Position numbers and translations under genes: made by a program
The notes under the pieces: model-generated
Told to the model about the DNA's origin: nothing
What the model saw: only the letters and a program-made list of their open reading frames with translations
Database searches by the model: none
In this document: positions 22,809 to 36,900 of the stretch, piece by piece
Layout: each line of letters opens with the position of its first letter
Numbering within the stretch: the stretch's first letter is position 1
Assembly (NCBI GenBank): GCA_023159155.1
Contig: JAJNNX010000001.1
Location: 2,418,001 to 2,482,000, forward strand
DNA length: 64,000 nt
Direction of reading: 5' to 3'
Source: Ustulina deusta
Taxonomy: Eukaryota > Ascomycota > Sordariomycetes > Xylariales > Xylariaceae

Positions 22809-24603
22809 GGTATAACGAGAGCCGGCGCGTGAAGATAGCTCAGCACTAACAGACAACACCGAGGGGCGACACGACGATGGACAGAGGGAGAGCCAGCCAA
22901 CCAAAACGACAAGAACAGCAATAACAACGGTCAGGTGGAGCCGGCCTTGCAGACGTATATGAATGCAAAAAGATGGCCTCCTGCGGCGTAGAGAAAGCGA
23001 GGGCGCAAAAGCAGGCGCGCAACAGATCAGTGACCAGAACCGAATAACGATGTAGAATGCGGCTGACACTGGACCACGATGGCAGCAGACCTGGGAATGG
23101 AATCGCTGTGGACGACAGCGCCAGTGGCGGCAGCACTAGGACGGCCTGGGAGACTATTGTATCCGGTGTGACGATGGGCGCAACAACGAGGTCAATCAAT
23201 GACAACCGTCAAGCGACGCAGGCGAATGAACGGTGAAAGGTCGAACGCCAAAGACTCCGATCCGGCAGGGTGTGGACGCCTACATATCATATCGTTGCGG
23301 TATACCCGGTAGGGATGGGCGGACTCGATGGAGCAGAGTCGAGTCTTTGGGATCAACCATTGGGAGAGGGGAGAGACACAACCTCGCAGGTCCGGGGTTG
23401 TTCCTTGCCGCTCGCGTGTCGTGGTTCTACCATGTACCTGACGACACCAAAATGAAGCTGCCAGCTACTAGTATAGCGCAGTACTTCGAGTCGTGGGTTG
23501 CAGGTCGCAGTGTAGGTAGGAAGACGACAGCTCGGCGAGGGCAGATGGAGATCCATGGCTGTTTGATACACCGTCCAGATGCCGTGTGGGCGCAGGTACA
23601 GTGACAAGCTGGGGGGGTGGACATAGGCAAGATCGATGCCTATGCTGCATCTCGTCTATAGTACCAGGTTCCATCCATGCCCATTGAGCACCGTAGATAC
23701 TAGTGTATACTACACATCTTTATTATCTATCCGCCCTACCGTTGCTTTTACTGGATATAAACTTAACCCAGAAGGCAGGCTCGGGATTGAGAACTCTTGT
23801 TCCTACTAGCTGTACATATACACTAGAGCGGCGCGAGGGCCGTTCCGCTCTCCTTAGGCTTCAAAAGGGGCACTACTTACGAGGTACACATACTTAGCCA
23901 GTACCTATGTAGTTTTTTATTGCCCAAGGTACCTCCTAGTATGTCATAGAGCCATCCAACCATGAGGACTACAAGGTAAATAGACATGCATGTATTCGAC
24001 AGGATATGCCGTAGATAATACACATTATTAGTACCTCTAATACAGTGACAGCCCAGAACAAGCCAAACCGGCTACTGTTGAAGACATGGGGGCTTTCTAG
24101 CGCTAGAGCCATTGGAACATATATGCTGAGGATGAAATCGAACCTTGGGGACCTTACCGGATACATACTCCCTGGAGGTACCGAGGCAGGTAAAACGACA
24201 GGCGACCTTTACGACATACATCGAGGCTGCACCTAGTCACATTACTGAGTACCTACATATGTAGGTAAGCTCGGTAGAGGTAGGTGCTAACTCAAGTTAA
24301 GCTACCTTCTCACTTCCTCCATGTAGGTACTATCTAATATAGATAGTCGTTGATAAGAGAGGTGACAATATCATTACTTAAGTCTGGAGGTGATTGCTTT
24401 TTTCCAGCTCAGTTAGGTAGTGGGTACCGACCGCCGTGTTGTGACAGCAATGGTAAAACATACAAGATGTGAGACATTCGGTGAGAAGCCCCTGGTGTAC
24501 AGTATTACGTAGCTTCGAATTGCTCCGGGGAACTTCATTGGTCTGCTGTAGTTAGGTAGCGTAGCGTTCGCAGTTATCCATCATCATGGTATCTTCCAAG
24601 TAT

Positions 24604-24621
24604 GTGTGTGTGTGTGTGTGT
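24604..24621. repeat. (TG)n microsatellite
   Basis: An uninterrupted TG dinucleotide run of nine units in the gene-poor stretch. Confidence 0.9.
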
Positions 24622-27600
24622 AATCGATGCTGGGGTACATACATGTATCCAGGATTGTACTAGATGGGCCTAGAATTGAGCACCACTCTTGTTCAAGCCG
24701 CATCCGCGAACACCAATCGTAGTGGACATATGTAGATAATAGCCGATGATATCAGCTATATCAGCCATGCTTTGCCACGCAGAAACAAGCAACCTCTAAC
24801 TTGGTAGTCTAGATGGTAGAAATCTGCTATGAAAACTGCTATGAAAACTGCACTCGAACCTGCACTCTACAACGGCAATGCACTGAGTCTTTGGTTGGCA
24901 ACATCTTTCACTTGTGTCTTGCCCCCAGATTGTGGCGTAGGAGATGACTGAGTTGCCCATCCTGCACCAACCGGGCAAAAGTATTGCACAGGAGTACTGT
25001 AGCAAGCAATACTAGCGTATGTACCTAGTATCCACCCACTAAGTATTGACCGTATACTATACCTGTAAGTACCTATCTCGTTAACGTTATCCTGGGACAA
25101 GAACCGGGACTCTGCTCAGAATAAAGTACCTACGGTTGAAAAAGTATGCATGATACATGTGGGACGGGTTCTGGGACGGTTATAGCCGACTGGAGGGTTT
25201 AGCGCTAAATTCATACGCTAGGTGAGGAGGTATTAGTCCGATTCAGGGAGGCCAGGAACTGCACTAACCACAGAATACAGAGAAAACCGAGTAGTCGGGC
25301 CTCGTGCAGTGTAGTACTAGGGAGTGTAGCGTGTGCAGATGGCCAGGTTGTATACACCCCCCTTCTAGCCATCTCCCCCCTCCCCCCAAATTCCTTTCTC
25401 TAGTGCACACTCCCTGCTATACCCTGCCCTCTCTCCCTCGCGCTCTCTCTCTTTTCCCCTCCTCTCGGCCATCCACCCGCCAATCCTCCGTCTGACAATC
25501 CCTGTCTCGCCTTGCCTTAACCTCAAATCTCTCATCGCCCTTGTTCCCGTGTCCTGGAGCCCGGGAATTCTCCCCTCGGCGCTGCAGCTTGTTATTACTG
25601 CAGTACTAGGTAGTCTCTGCAGACTACTATACACACCACTGGTCGATGCAGGGTGGGCGGCAAAGGGCAAGTGGCCAGTTTCCGTGCGGGATAATGCATT
25701 CCAAAACCGTTGGATTTTACCATGTCCTTTTCCCCTTTAGCTTCGTTGCCTCAGATTGAACTATCCGTGCCGTCTCTGCTCTACCGCATCGGGATCTCGT
25801 TGCCCGCCGCACTTTACCAGTCCCGCCGGCACCCTCCACTAGCCAGGCCTTGGCCGTCGTGGATGTGCACAATAGTTCTTTCAATCAACCGCCCACTAGA
25901 TAAATAAGAAGCCGTTGAAGTCATGACAACAGGATGAGTTGCGATCGACACACATCTCCATCCAGTCGCGGTCGCGGTTGTTGTCGGTTCGCTTCCGCAA
26001 ATTGGGTACGTGCATCAAACAGGATAAATCTCTTTTGCGCTTAACCGGCGGGCACATTGGAATGCGTGAATGAATACCCCGGTGGCGTTGTGCTATGCCA
26101 AAGTCGCCTTCCTGCATAGCCTGGCATCGAATGGCAGAACACACCCTCGCATCGCCGAGAATTTGATATTTGGTATAGGCATTGCTTGTGCTGTTGTCTA
26201 AAAAACCTGCTCATCCCCATTTGTCAAAACTCCAGACCAGAGTAACCAGGCTACCCAGCCTACATGACGCTTTGTTTGCGCTCAACAGATATGCTGGCGG
26301 AATGGGCGCCAAATAGTACCCATGTGACAGTCGTAACCCCAATGCGCTCTGTGTTCACATTTGGTCAAGACGTCGCCGCCAGTACAGCTACCGGTCCTCG
26401 ACGACCACAGAAACAACTTTGTGGCAGCCAATCCTAAAACGTTCACATGAACCACAGACTCCGGTGTTGAGGTGCTACCAGCATCGCACGTCAAATCGTG
26501 CGTCAAGGACTAGGTAACACACATGAGGAGGGAATCTTCTGTATGAAACATAACTCGCGTTCTCACGCCCTGGGCATCGAATTTCCCATAATCCTGCGAG
26601 TTGGATATTGTGGTACAATGTTCGCCGATGGTTGCATTCGCTAGCATTTCCTGCCGTCGTTGCATTTTGCTGTGGGGTCTCATTACCCAAAACATGACAA
26701 GAGTCAAGTAGGTACTCTTCTCGGTCACCGACTGCTTACTACCAAGTCGAGGCTGTATACCTATGCGTGAAGTGACCATCTGCATTGGAGATGATAAGAG
26801 ACCCATTCCCGGCTATTGGTATTCGGAGGCTTGCAGACCTTTCGTGATCGCCTTATCATGCTCATGTTTTCTAACATGGATGCTAATTGCCTCATGGCTG
26901 CCTTGCCTTGCTTCAACAGTTAGCTTCGTTTTCCAAATCAAATCGTGATCGAATCACGCAGTCAATTCGGTTTCGACACCGATACCACATACGATCCTGG
27001 TCTGGGTCGGTCGAGCCCCGTGAAGAGCCAGGTGTCTAAAGCTGGGCGGCGATTTCGGTAACAAATATTGAGGTGAAGTGCCTTGAAGCAATGTAACCCC
27101 AACTTCCGGGTTGAATCCAGCACCCCGGAGAGAGTGCGCTAATCCTCGTCTTGGCCTCCATCCCGTCTAATGATATGATATTTATTGCCCGCAACACCTG
27201 TCTGTCTCGTTTAGATATCAAACCGCAAGCCGCTCTTTGAAATCTAACGCTATAAATTGCACATCGTGGTCCGGTGACAATCAGGCGTTCGCGACGTCGT
27301 TGACGACAATGTGCTTTACAACAGGCCCGTCATTGCGAGACTAAGAAAATAAGGGGCATATATTACAGAGATGCCTGTGATGAAAGCACCAACTGACGAT
27401 CTAGTCCTAGTTACGACGTGTGACGGCAGATTTTCCGAGTACAGTGGTGTTAATCGTCACCTGTAAACTATGCGCTACCACAGAGATTGTCCTCCCTTGT
27501 TCTAGAAGGACTCACTCTAGGACAGTGATCAACCCTGGATGGATCTTGTACATCGGTCGGCATCATCTCGCATTCGGGACATCACAAACCTACGACTATA

Positions 27601-30600
27601 TCTTGGCAGCCAAGGACAATATACGGCTTGAGGAGACAATCTTTCTCTTTTTTTTCTTTTCTTCCGAGGCTGGAATTTTTGTTCCGCTAGGTTTACAAAC
27701 ATTCATTGGCGTACCTAAGCACAAGCCGTCTATCGCTTTGTCCGGACCTAGTACTGTAGTACTCTCGCGATACCATTTAATTACCTATTTCCTTTCCAAG
27801 CTTTACAACGTTTCCAAATGCGGAAAGGCTTGGCCAACTTTACTATCAGCCTTCGCTCGCTGCGCCACTAGACTACGGTAGCCAGCCAAGAGATGAGAAA
27901 TTCCATCGGGAACCAAAGATAGACAAGGATTCCCTACTGGTAGCCGGCACTTTTAGTTTACCGTCGTTACTTGTCATGTGCCAGTTCAAGTTGGGGATGC
28001 ATGGTCAAGGAAACGATTTGAGGCGCAACATAGCTTGTTGGGGGACCCAGGTATTTATTCTTCGGGGTCACTATGTAGTGTACCTAGGTGCTCAGTGCCT
28101 AAGACAAGCGACTAGGTATCGTATGCCCCCATTCCCAACAGGCGATGCCTATTAATGCCTATCAGATTCGCACAAGATTTACGATGATCCTTTCGTACCT
28201 TAGCAAGTTTACTCCATTCTCCACAGAGGTTTGCATGTATGGTATACACTAAACAAAAGTAGACCACTACCGGTTTAGCCCCGGGACAGAACCCCGGGAC
28301 ATAATCGTGCACTCTTCGAGGCCCTTCATTTCTGGCCTTTCTCAGCCTGTTCGCCCTCTGTCCACACCCAAAGTCGCCAGTCGCTTGGTTCCGATGATTG
28401 CGAGAACCACTGAAACTCAATCAGCCTAAAGCTGATTCTTGCTAGACCGATACCCGTTGCAAATTTAATGGGACACTCCTTCTTAAACAGGGACTGGAAG
28501 CCAGGGACCAACCGCTCACCATCTCTGTTTTGTTCTGCCCATCGGTGCGAACGAAGTGGTTCCGTGCCCAGTAGGAATGCTCGAGTCGTTACATCACCTC
28601 GTTTATGCATCGTAGAGTGTAGGCGGTCTTGTCCCACATCTCTCTCACCCTTGGATCGTTAAGCATTCAGGTTCTCTCTTAGTGTACAATCAGCCAACTT
28701 GGGGATGTACACGACAAAAGAATCCTTGCCACAATTGCATACATATCAATGAATTTCTAATTAACCTGGAGAATTACGCTACTCTTCATCGCCGTTACAC
28801 TATCAGAGTTCGGTTGTTGTGCTTCACTTCTAACCAACTCGTTACTTAGTAGCACCCTGCGTGTCAGCGAATAGCACGTTCTGGAATGTAAAGGTCTGGG
28901 GACTTGGAGGTAAAGTTCGGAGGCACGGTATAGGAGGAATATATTTGGTTCACATGTTGTTATCATACACAAAAGACGGCGGTTGAGGCAGGCCCTTCAC
29001 CACGATCTGCAACCGATACGTCTACTCCAATATCTCGCCTATCAGCGATCAGACAAACGAATGCCAGCTTGTTCATCCGAACGTTCGGCCACGCGTTGTT
29101 TTCGTATACCCATTTCTTAGTTCGTAGTGGCTTCTACTCTGGGTATCTGGTCGTCGATCTATTCACGATACACCTTGCCCCTTGCAGCCGTCAATTCAGG
29201 CAACAGGAGAACGAACCCAGTTTACGGGTAATTATAGCCCGTGCCAGTCCGTGAGGTACTTATAATAACACAAACACAGTAGTAGGTGGGTAATGATTGT
29301 TGGAGAGTCCGAATCCTAGACCAGTTCGTCGCGAACTCTCGTGCACGAAGGTTGTAGCTTAATGCATACCCGTGCTAAAGCACCCATTTCAGAGCAAGCA
29401 AGTATCGCTAACTTGAGAGACATTGGGCGAACCAGTTCAAGATCCCCCCCTCCCTCCTTTTGGATAAGTAAGTCGATTTTCATGCCACAGAACCGGCGGC
29501 AAGATCGGCCGCCACCCACAGCCATTCATCTGACTTGTTTAAACAAAAGAATTTTACGGCAGTTTCATAGAGACCCGACTGAGTTCCTGACAACTAATCA
29601 ATTTAGAAAGCGAATCTAGGCGAATATTTGATCGAATTATGCCGGGATGACCCTAGCGATCCGTTTTCGACACCCCTGTATCGTCACGGTACCAACTGCT
29701 ACACTGCGTGTTGCTCCTCCGTTATTGGTGAACACAGCATGAGGTTCATCTCTTGTGCAGCTTCAATATCGCGTTATTACCTCCAGGGTTCTGGCGTCCA
29801 ATCGTGACCATTATACCCAACCTGAGATGAAGCATTCCCAAGACCGGGAAATCGTCTGTCCTCTGCACCGGGTGGTTCTGGATAGATTAGACTAGAGCGA
29901 ACTCTCCAGCCGACGGTTTAACTCTTCCCTATGGTAGCATTTACCAGTACACTGTACGGAGAGGAGGCTCTCTTGCACTCGTCATTTACGGCAGGTACCT
30001 TTGTGACCCTTGTTGTCTAGGTTTACCGTTGGCATCGAATGCAGTTGAACCAAGGTTGCCTTGTGTAGCTTTACAAATAATATTCACTACATCGCAATGG
30101 CTCTACGTCGTGGTACGTTGTTTTTATGGCGCCATACTACAGCTCTCTGGGTTCGTCCACCAGACAATGCCGTTTTTTGCATCGAAAATGAGTAGATGTA
30201 TTAATCGACTTTAGGGTATTAACCAGCGAGAATTCAGCCATCCATGAAGAGTTTTGTGAGGAGGAGGACTGGCAGATGGCTTTAGTCTTGTTCACGAGGA
30301 GGGTTGAGATGACAATGTTAAAGCACATATCCTACAAGTCCCTCAAGGCCAAACGGTGTCTCCCAGGCTTTCTTTCCCCTAGAACCATTTAACCAGACGA
30401 AGAAGATTCACATCTCATTGTACCTCCTCATGTCTTCATATTATACTGTATATGAGCGGAACGTTACCTTAGCATGATCTTGTAAATAAAAGCCTGAGAG
30501 GCGGCATCTTAGAAAAACCTGTTTGAGGTTGATTCCCTATCTACCAGGAACAAAGGGGAAGGTCTCGATGGAGGGGGCGTCGACCTAGAACAAACCGATA

Positions 30601-32622
30601 GTAGACTGAAGCAAAACCCCCCGAGATTGTGAGTCATAGTGAAATAGAGCGGCAGGTCGTGTGGTGCTGGATAATATCCGGGCATGAGACGCGTTGTGTT
30701 GCCGCTTCCCGGGTGAAGAGACACGCCACCCCCGGCTCTCACGATAGTCTTCCGCGCCAATGCTTACGTGAAGGACCCGGGACGGCCTTGGCTTGGATGA
30801 ACTTGAATGATGAGACTGCTTGTAGCTGGAAATATCGGGTATTTCCAGTCACGCATGGTTGTGTAGCTGCATCCTACAAGTCTTCTAGATTCGGAAAGAC
30901 AGATGTGGCCGTTCTGATGCATAGAATATTATTACTTGCTATACACTGATGAAGGTCGCACGTTTGGTCCGCAGGGAAAGGCATACTATTAGCAATTACT
31001 GATCATCATATAGTCCCCCTACGAGATGCTACTTGATCAGGTATTAGATGAAATAGGACGCTGTATAGGACATAAGAATATATTGGATATGTTTCGTGAG
31101 ATTTCAATAACAACAATTCGTTCTCACCTTCCTACTGGTTGACTGAGTTTTCGTTTCCCTTCATATGGAGATACCACCGAGGTAGCAAGGAGCTTACGAG
31201 GCCAGAAAACGTCATAGAAAGGTAATTCGCAGGTTGTAAGTTTCTTCGATAACGAAGAAGTGTCAGGAAGAGCGCCGAGACTAAAATACTGGAGAAGATA
31301 GGGCCATGAAGGGATGTTGTTGCCTCAGACATATTCAAGGAGAGTCGTTCAGCTGGCTGGATAACTCTTCTGTTTCACATGCGTAACCCACTTTCTGGAC
31401 GGGGGATTGTCTAAGCTAAAGTCATAGCGGGAGTTTGCTTCCAAACCTGCTCTGCCGCCCAGATTATTACTAGACGGGGTAGACTTGAGTAGATGTGAAG
31501 TAAAACAGCAGTATGAGGGCAGCTAGAAACAAAGTCGATATCACCGCTTTGGACGCCGACGAACATACAGACAAAGATTGGATACGATACGATACCTATC
31601 ATGTCATGCCCTCTTACCTACCGGTGAACTTCGATAAGCAGCACCGCCTATTTCTAACAACTTCCACAAACTCAACACTAGCCCCTGACACCCTAGGGTA
31701 GTACTCTTGAAAATTAGCTGTATTACGTTTGATGTAAACTTAAGCGATGAAGGCTACGATCCCGGTTACTTGCAAGACGTGCGTAACAGCGGCAATACGT
31801 CAGCAGGCAAGTTGTCTATACTGAAGAAGGCAATACGCACCATTTCCCTCTTGATCTCGACGTTTTAAGAGTACGAAGGCTGCTTTTTGGCTTAGGCTTC
31901 GGGCTTGGAGGCTCTTTATGCTTCCAACATACTTCGAGATCGTATCCAAGCTGGCAGTTACTCAACCTCAGTGTTGCTGTAAGACCGAGAAGGACCGGCG
32001 AACTCGCCCCAGCAACATGGTTTGAAGTTTATCTAGCTCTGTACGCGCCCGTTTTGAACAGTCGCGATTGCTAACGACGAATCGGGTGAGACTTGTGTGT
32101 GAGGTTGCAAGGTTCAAAAGGGTTAGATGAGGCCATTACCAAGCAAGTAGTGCTGGGATGCTAAGCCTTCAAGGCCGCAGCCCTGATAATAATTGGGGGG
32201 CATCGATTAGGATGTGGAGCGGTTTGCAAACAGGCGCTAAAATAGTTGCTGGGCCCTTGTGGGGTTTGGGGGGGACGGATTTTGTCGCAATGATAAGAAT
32301 GACATCATACCAGAATATAACATGTTGTTTTTCTATCGAATTCAGGAAAAGACCAAAGACCCTTCTAGCGTTGCAGCAAACGAGGCTGAGCATACCGATT
32401 GAACTCCATTGCCCCCGTTAAAATCTGGGCTATGATTTCATGGTGAGCTTACGGACGCGCTAAGCTCGATGACGTCGGCGCCAGTCGAGGAGCACGATAC
32501 TGTATATTAGACAAGTGCCACGTCCTGAAGAGTCTGTATCTTTGAGAGTGTATATTTTATTCAAGTTTCTTTCCAATCCATATGCAACCTCCTCTTTGTC
32601 GTGACCGAGAAACAAGAAAAAT

Positions 32623-32667
32623 AGCAACAGCAACAGCAACAGCAACAACAACAACAACAACAACAAT
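32623..32667 (+). repeat. (CAG/CAA)n run in the 5' UTR of the hydrophilic repeat protein
   Basis: A 45 bp run of CAACAG then CAACAA units ends 36 bp before the start codon at 32704. CAA-rich leaders are common in well-translated fungal mRNAs; here it is simply an observation. Confidence 0.85.
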
Positions 32668-32703
32668 CCCAAAAGGATACCACTAGTGACAAAACACATC
32701 ACA

Positions 32704-33425
32704 ATGGCACCATCGCCCGACGACTACCGAAAGATGGCCGAGGAGGCTGAGAGAAAACTCAATACCTATGAATCCAAAACCGGTGCCCACAGGACCTCCC
32801 CTAGCGATGAAGAGGGCGTCGACACTCGAGTCATAAACCCGTTCCCGGGTGGTCAAGTCAGGCATGACCAAGTTATGAGCACCAACGGCAGTGCCCGCAG
32901 GAGCTCTCCCAAAGATGAAGCGGACGTCGACACTGTAGCCGTAAACCAGCTCCCGGGTGGTCAAGTTAGGTATGAGGAAGGCGGCGACCTGGATGCCCGT
33001 GATCGGTAAGTTCTCGCACCATAGAGCCAGTTAATACCGTTCCTCCTCACTAAGCATCTATCAGACAAACACGTGGTGAGCATTTCGAGGGCGTTGGGGG
33101 TCCAGAGCATAAGCGAGGTCAGCGGCCACGAGAATACGGTGGTTCCAACGAGTTCGACTCGACCAACACGCGACGCCATGAGGTCGGATCAAGGTCGACT
33201 GCCGACGAGACGAGCACGGCATATAGCAGAGAGGTTATGACTGAGGGCAGGCAGGCCGCGCAATCCAACATTGAAAGTGCCAAGTCGGTACCACACAAGG
33301 GCCAATATCCGGGTGCCGAATACCACGCTCCGCGGGAGGTACCTGGTGATATGTCGGCCGAGGGTTACGAGGCCCCCTCGAGCGTGACCGAGGCTTCACG
33401 AGAGAGCGCACGCTATAATGAATAA
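32704..33425 (+). CDS. Small hydrophilic, disordered protein with an internal repeat (hydrophilin-like)
   Basis: Predicted 220 residues in two exons (32704-33005 and 33065-33425). The 59 bp intron (GTAAGT...TATCAG) keeps the frame. The protein is almost devoid of hydrophobic residues and rich in Gly, Glu, Arg and Ser. Two tandem modules of about 39 residues share the pattern S-P-x-D-E-x-x-V-D-T, four residues, N-x-x-P-G-G-Q-V-R (the first near residue 33, the second near 72). The rest (GEHFEGVGGPEHKRGQR, then GYEAPSSVTEASRES) resembles fungal stress or conidial hydrophilins and LEA-like proteins in composition, but I do not recognise a named family. It converges with the NRPS-like gene, 544 bp apart. 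Function is not assigned. Confidence 0.7.
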
Positions 33426-33969
33426 TGTCCGGCAATGCATGGCCAACTATGTGGGATCTTGTATTAATAGGCAAACCGATTAATGAACAATTGTAAAACG
33501 AAAAGCTCTCAGTCAGGGGTAATGTGAGGATATCGCGTGTAGGAATGAGTGTTGGCATGGTTTCGTGCACGGAAAGTCTAGAAATGAGCGATAACATAGG
33601 CCATGATTTCGGAGAGACGTGAAGAAACCACCCAGAACTGAGAAGATTGAAAATAATGATACTTAGTGCCGCACTGCCCTATTTTATTCTTCTCCTCCGT
33701 TGACGAACTGGACTGGACGTGGCTTACAGCAGGGCGCGAAGGTGGCTGGTTGCAGTGAAAGGCCACGTGCGCCATCACGATCAAGCTGGCAACGAGAAGT
33801 GAGGAAGCTGAACTTCATGTCTCATCCATTTATTTGGCCTAGAAGGGTTTCCCCACCACCCAATTCCTCCCATCTAATTACATTTCTATATGCGGCGAGA
33901 GAGCATCTCATTGTTGCACCTCACGCCTTCTAGATTTCCATCTCCGCCTTTTCTAGAGGGACATGAACC

Positions 33970-36900
33970 TCATTCCGCGGCCTGTCCCTCATGACGCAGC
34001 CAGTGCTGTAGCATCTTGCGGACAATAGCCACCTGCGACAACTCGGGACAAGACCGGAGAGCAATGCTACCGCTACATGCCCGGTCATTCTCATACCTCA
34101 AGTCCGATTCACGCTCCCCGACGGATTTCCCGTACGTCGACTCGTAATAATCCGCCAGCTTAATAGCAGGCAGCTTCTCCTCCGCCGCAGAGCCGAGTTC
34201 GTCGGCGCGAGAACGGAGGCGTCTCAGCCATTCGGCAATATCGACTTGCTCGAAATCCAGCCCGGCCGCGCGCAGCGCGGGTAGGAAGCCATCGTTCCAC
34301 GAGAACGCGTGGGATGGTGTGATGTTATAGAACGAGGTCCCGGCGCCGGCCTCGAGCTTGGCGGCGAGCTGCAGCACTGTCGCAGCCACCGTGTCCACGG
34401 GCATCCACTCGCAGCGCCCCTCGTACCCGTACAGACGGGGGAGGGCCTTGACCTCGGTTGCGCTGCGGACAAGCAAGGGCACGTGCTCCTTCTCGTTCCA
34501 AATGCCGTTCACGCTGTCCGCCGAGATCTGGCCAACTCGCAGGACGCCGACGGCGGCGCCGCTCGCGCCGGCAGCCTCGCAGATGCGCTCGCCGACCAAC
34601 TTAGACCGTCCGTAGCCCGTGTCTGCCGCATATTCGAGGAGCTCGAGTCGAGCCTCGGGGACGCGAGCCGGCTTGGGCATCTCGAACGCTGCCGATATAC
34701 TGCTGATAAAGACAACGCGAGCCGGAGAAGGCGTTTCCGAAGCTAGGTCCAGAAAGTTTCGTAGCCCGGCGAGCTGCGGCCGGAAACTCTCGAGGGAGAT
34801 GTTGAAGTTCACCGGCCAAGCCGCGTGGATGATCAAGGTGGCCGCATTCCGTAATTCGCCATATTCCTCGGCGCGGAGACCCAAGTGAGGCGCTCCGAAG
34901 TTGTTTGTCGACAGAGCTGTCAGCTTCTGGGCTCGCGGAGTGTCGTTCTTGGATAAGGTGAGCCCTCGCGCTTCTAAAGATTTCGATACTCGTTTGGACG
35001 CGTCGTCGCCTCGGACCAGGCAATACACACGCGACACGCTCGGATCGTCCAGAAGCTGGCTGAGTATGTGGGCGCCTAGGGCGCCGGTTGCTCCAGTAAG
35101 GACCTACGCTGCCATGTCAGCTAAACATATGTTACAAGGCTATACGTTCACACTTACGGCGACATCCCCCTTCGGCTTTCGAGTTGTGAAGCTACCGTAC
35201 TCGGAAATAAGCTCCTCCATCTTGGCAATCTCGCGCTTCTCGCTCGAGTGGCCGTTCTGAAGCTGCTCTCCTGTGCGCATAGCATGCAAGACTCCGGCTA
35301 ATTTCGCGACATTTCCGGCGTCGTAGACGGCATTGGTGGGAAGCGAGTGCCCACCGAGATCAAGCTCTTGCTGCAACAGTCTCCGCAACTGTGCGGCTCG
35401 CAAACTGTCGATACCGGCCGCGAAAAAGTCGGTTTCATAATCAGTGACCTCAATGCCTGCGTGCTCACGGACAACCTGGAAGATGTACTCTTCTAGCTCC
35501 TCCAGACTGAGTTGCTTGGCGGCGCCGTTCGTTTGAGTGTCTTTGTTATACAACTTCTCAACTACATCCTCGAATTCCCTGTAAGATGCTGCGCGAATGA
35601 TGTTATTCTTGTCTGTGGCTGGGTATTCGATGTCTGCAGCCAATACTGCGATCATGTCACGCGTGATGCGCGCGTACTCGTCCATGACCTCATTAGCAGA
35701 CTCGATTATTGGCCATATTTCGTCGATAACCTCGTCATCAGACAGCCCGGCAGCGGCAGTGGAACGGAATAAAAGCAAGCCGGGCATGAGGCGATCGTTG
35801 CCCACCATGAGACCATCTCGGACTAAGGGACTCTCACGGACTGCGCCCTCCATTCCCACTGGCATTATTTTCTCACCGCTTAGCAAGGTGATCCTGTCAT
35901 CATCACGCGCTATATACTTCCACGCATTCTCGATCGTGGGGTGAGGCGTGTAAAGATCCTTGGAGTGAAACGAGCCTGGAGGGTCATTGGAATTACTTGT
36001 CGATGACATCAATGCTGGGTGTGACTTCAAGTATATGGCTTCATAGACAGCTTCGCCGACCTTCTTGAAAAACATGTGAGGGCGAAGATTCGCGTACGGT
36101 CGAATATAGACCCACGAGTCGTCGCCCGGTGCCCGATATATAGAGTCTCCCATGTGGCCGACTTCAGTTCTGCAACCTTTGTCAGCGAATAGAGCATAAA
36201 ATAGACAAGAGCAACGAACAGGCCAAGTATCACGCCGAAATTCACGCCCTGCTGAACCACTCGGTCACCCAATTCGTCAGGAGTTCGTGCCCCAGCAGCC
36301 GTCACGAATTTGCAGCGTTTCAACACCTCGACACCATCCTGGCTCTCCGCCATAAGCTTCAGCACGTAAGGGACGGTGTGGCAGATTTCAGGCTGAATCT
36401 CTTTCAGAGCCGCAACAAGATGCTCGGTCGTTAAAGGCAGATCTGCATTATATAGATGCGCCGTTTTTCGCATATATATGGCCTGGAACGACGTGAAAAC
36501 TCCGTGCAAATGGTACCACGGCAACGCGTTAAAGGCTTTGCAGCCAGTGCCGAAGTAGATGTTATTCAACACACTACGGTGAGAGAGCGCCAGTGGCTTC
36601 GGGAGACCCGTGGAGCCTGAAGAGTGGCCGAAGAGTGCCACTTGGGCATGCTCGGCCTCCCTGTCTGGTATAGGCCGGACGAAGGGCTCAGAGGGGCTAC
36701 CTGGCTTGTCGAACTCGGCTCTCGTCAGCATAGGGATGAAATTGAGATCCGAGCGCGCCTTCTTGAGCCCATCTATCGTCGCGGCAATGCGGACGGTCGA
36801 CCCGACAATCAACGTATCACACTCCGTCCGTTCCATGAGGTTAAGACATGCCAGCTCGCTGAGGCGGATAGAGACCGTCAAGGCCCTGCAGCCCAGCCGC

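Larger units (their letters stand above)
22809..32703. other. Gene-poor stretch of about 9.9 kb
   Basis: No open frame here has a recognisable domain, and none is longer than about 155 codons (27420-27881), which is near what chance allows in a stretch this size. Features seen are a (TG)n run at about 24604-24621, scattered TAGGTAC words (24240-24330), TAGTGTA words at 23701, 28076 and 28680, and a direct repeat of CCCCGGGACA at 28279 and 28292. Old, decayed mobile elements are possible but I could not identify one. Confidence 0.5.

Noticed and set aside
24120..24160. GGTTCGATTTC on the minus strand resembling a tRNA B box
   Set aside because: No A box or cloverleaf at the right distance.
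27420..27881. 153-codon open frame in the gene-poor stretch
   Set aside because: Length is about what chance yields over many kilobases and six frames; it contains a T-rich run translating to a Phe stretch and has no domain.
28279..28301. Direct repeat CCCCGGGACA, two copies 13 bp apart
   Set aside because: Too short to interpret and not linked to any gene.
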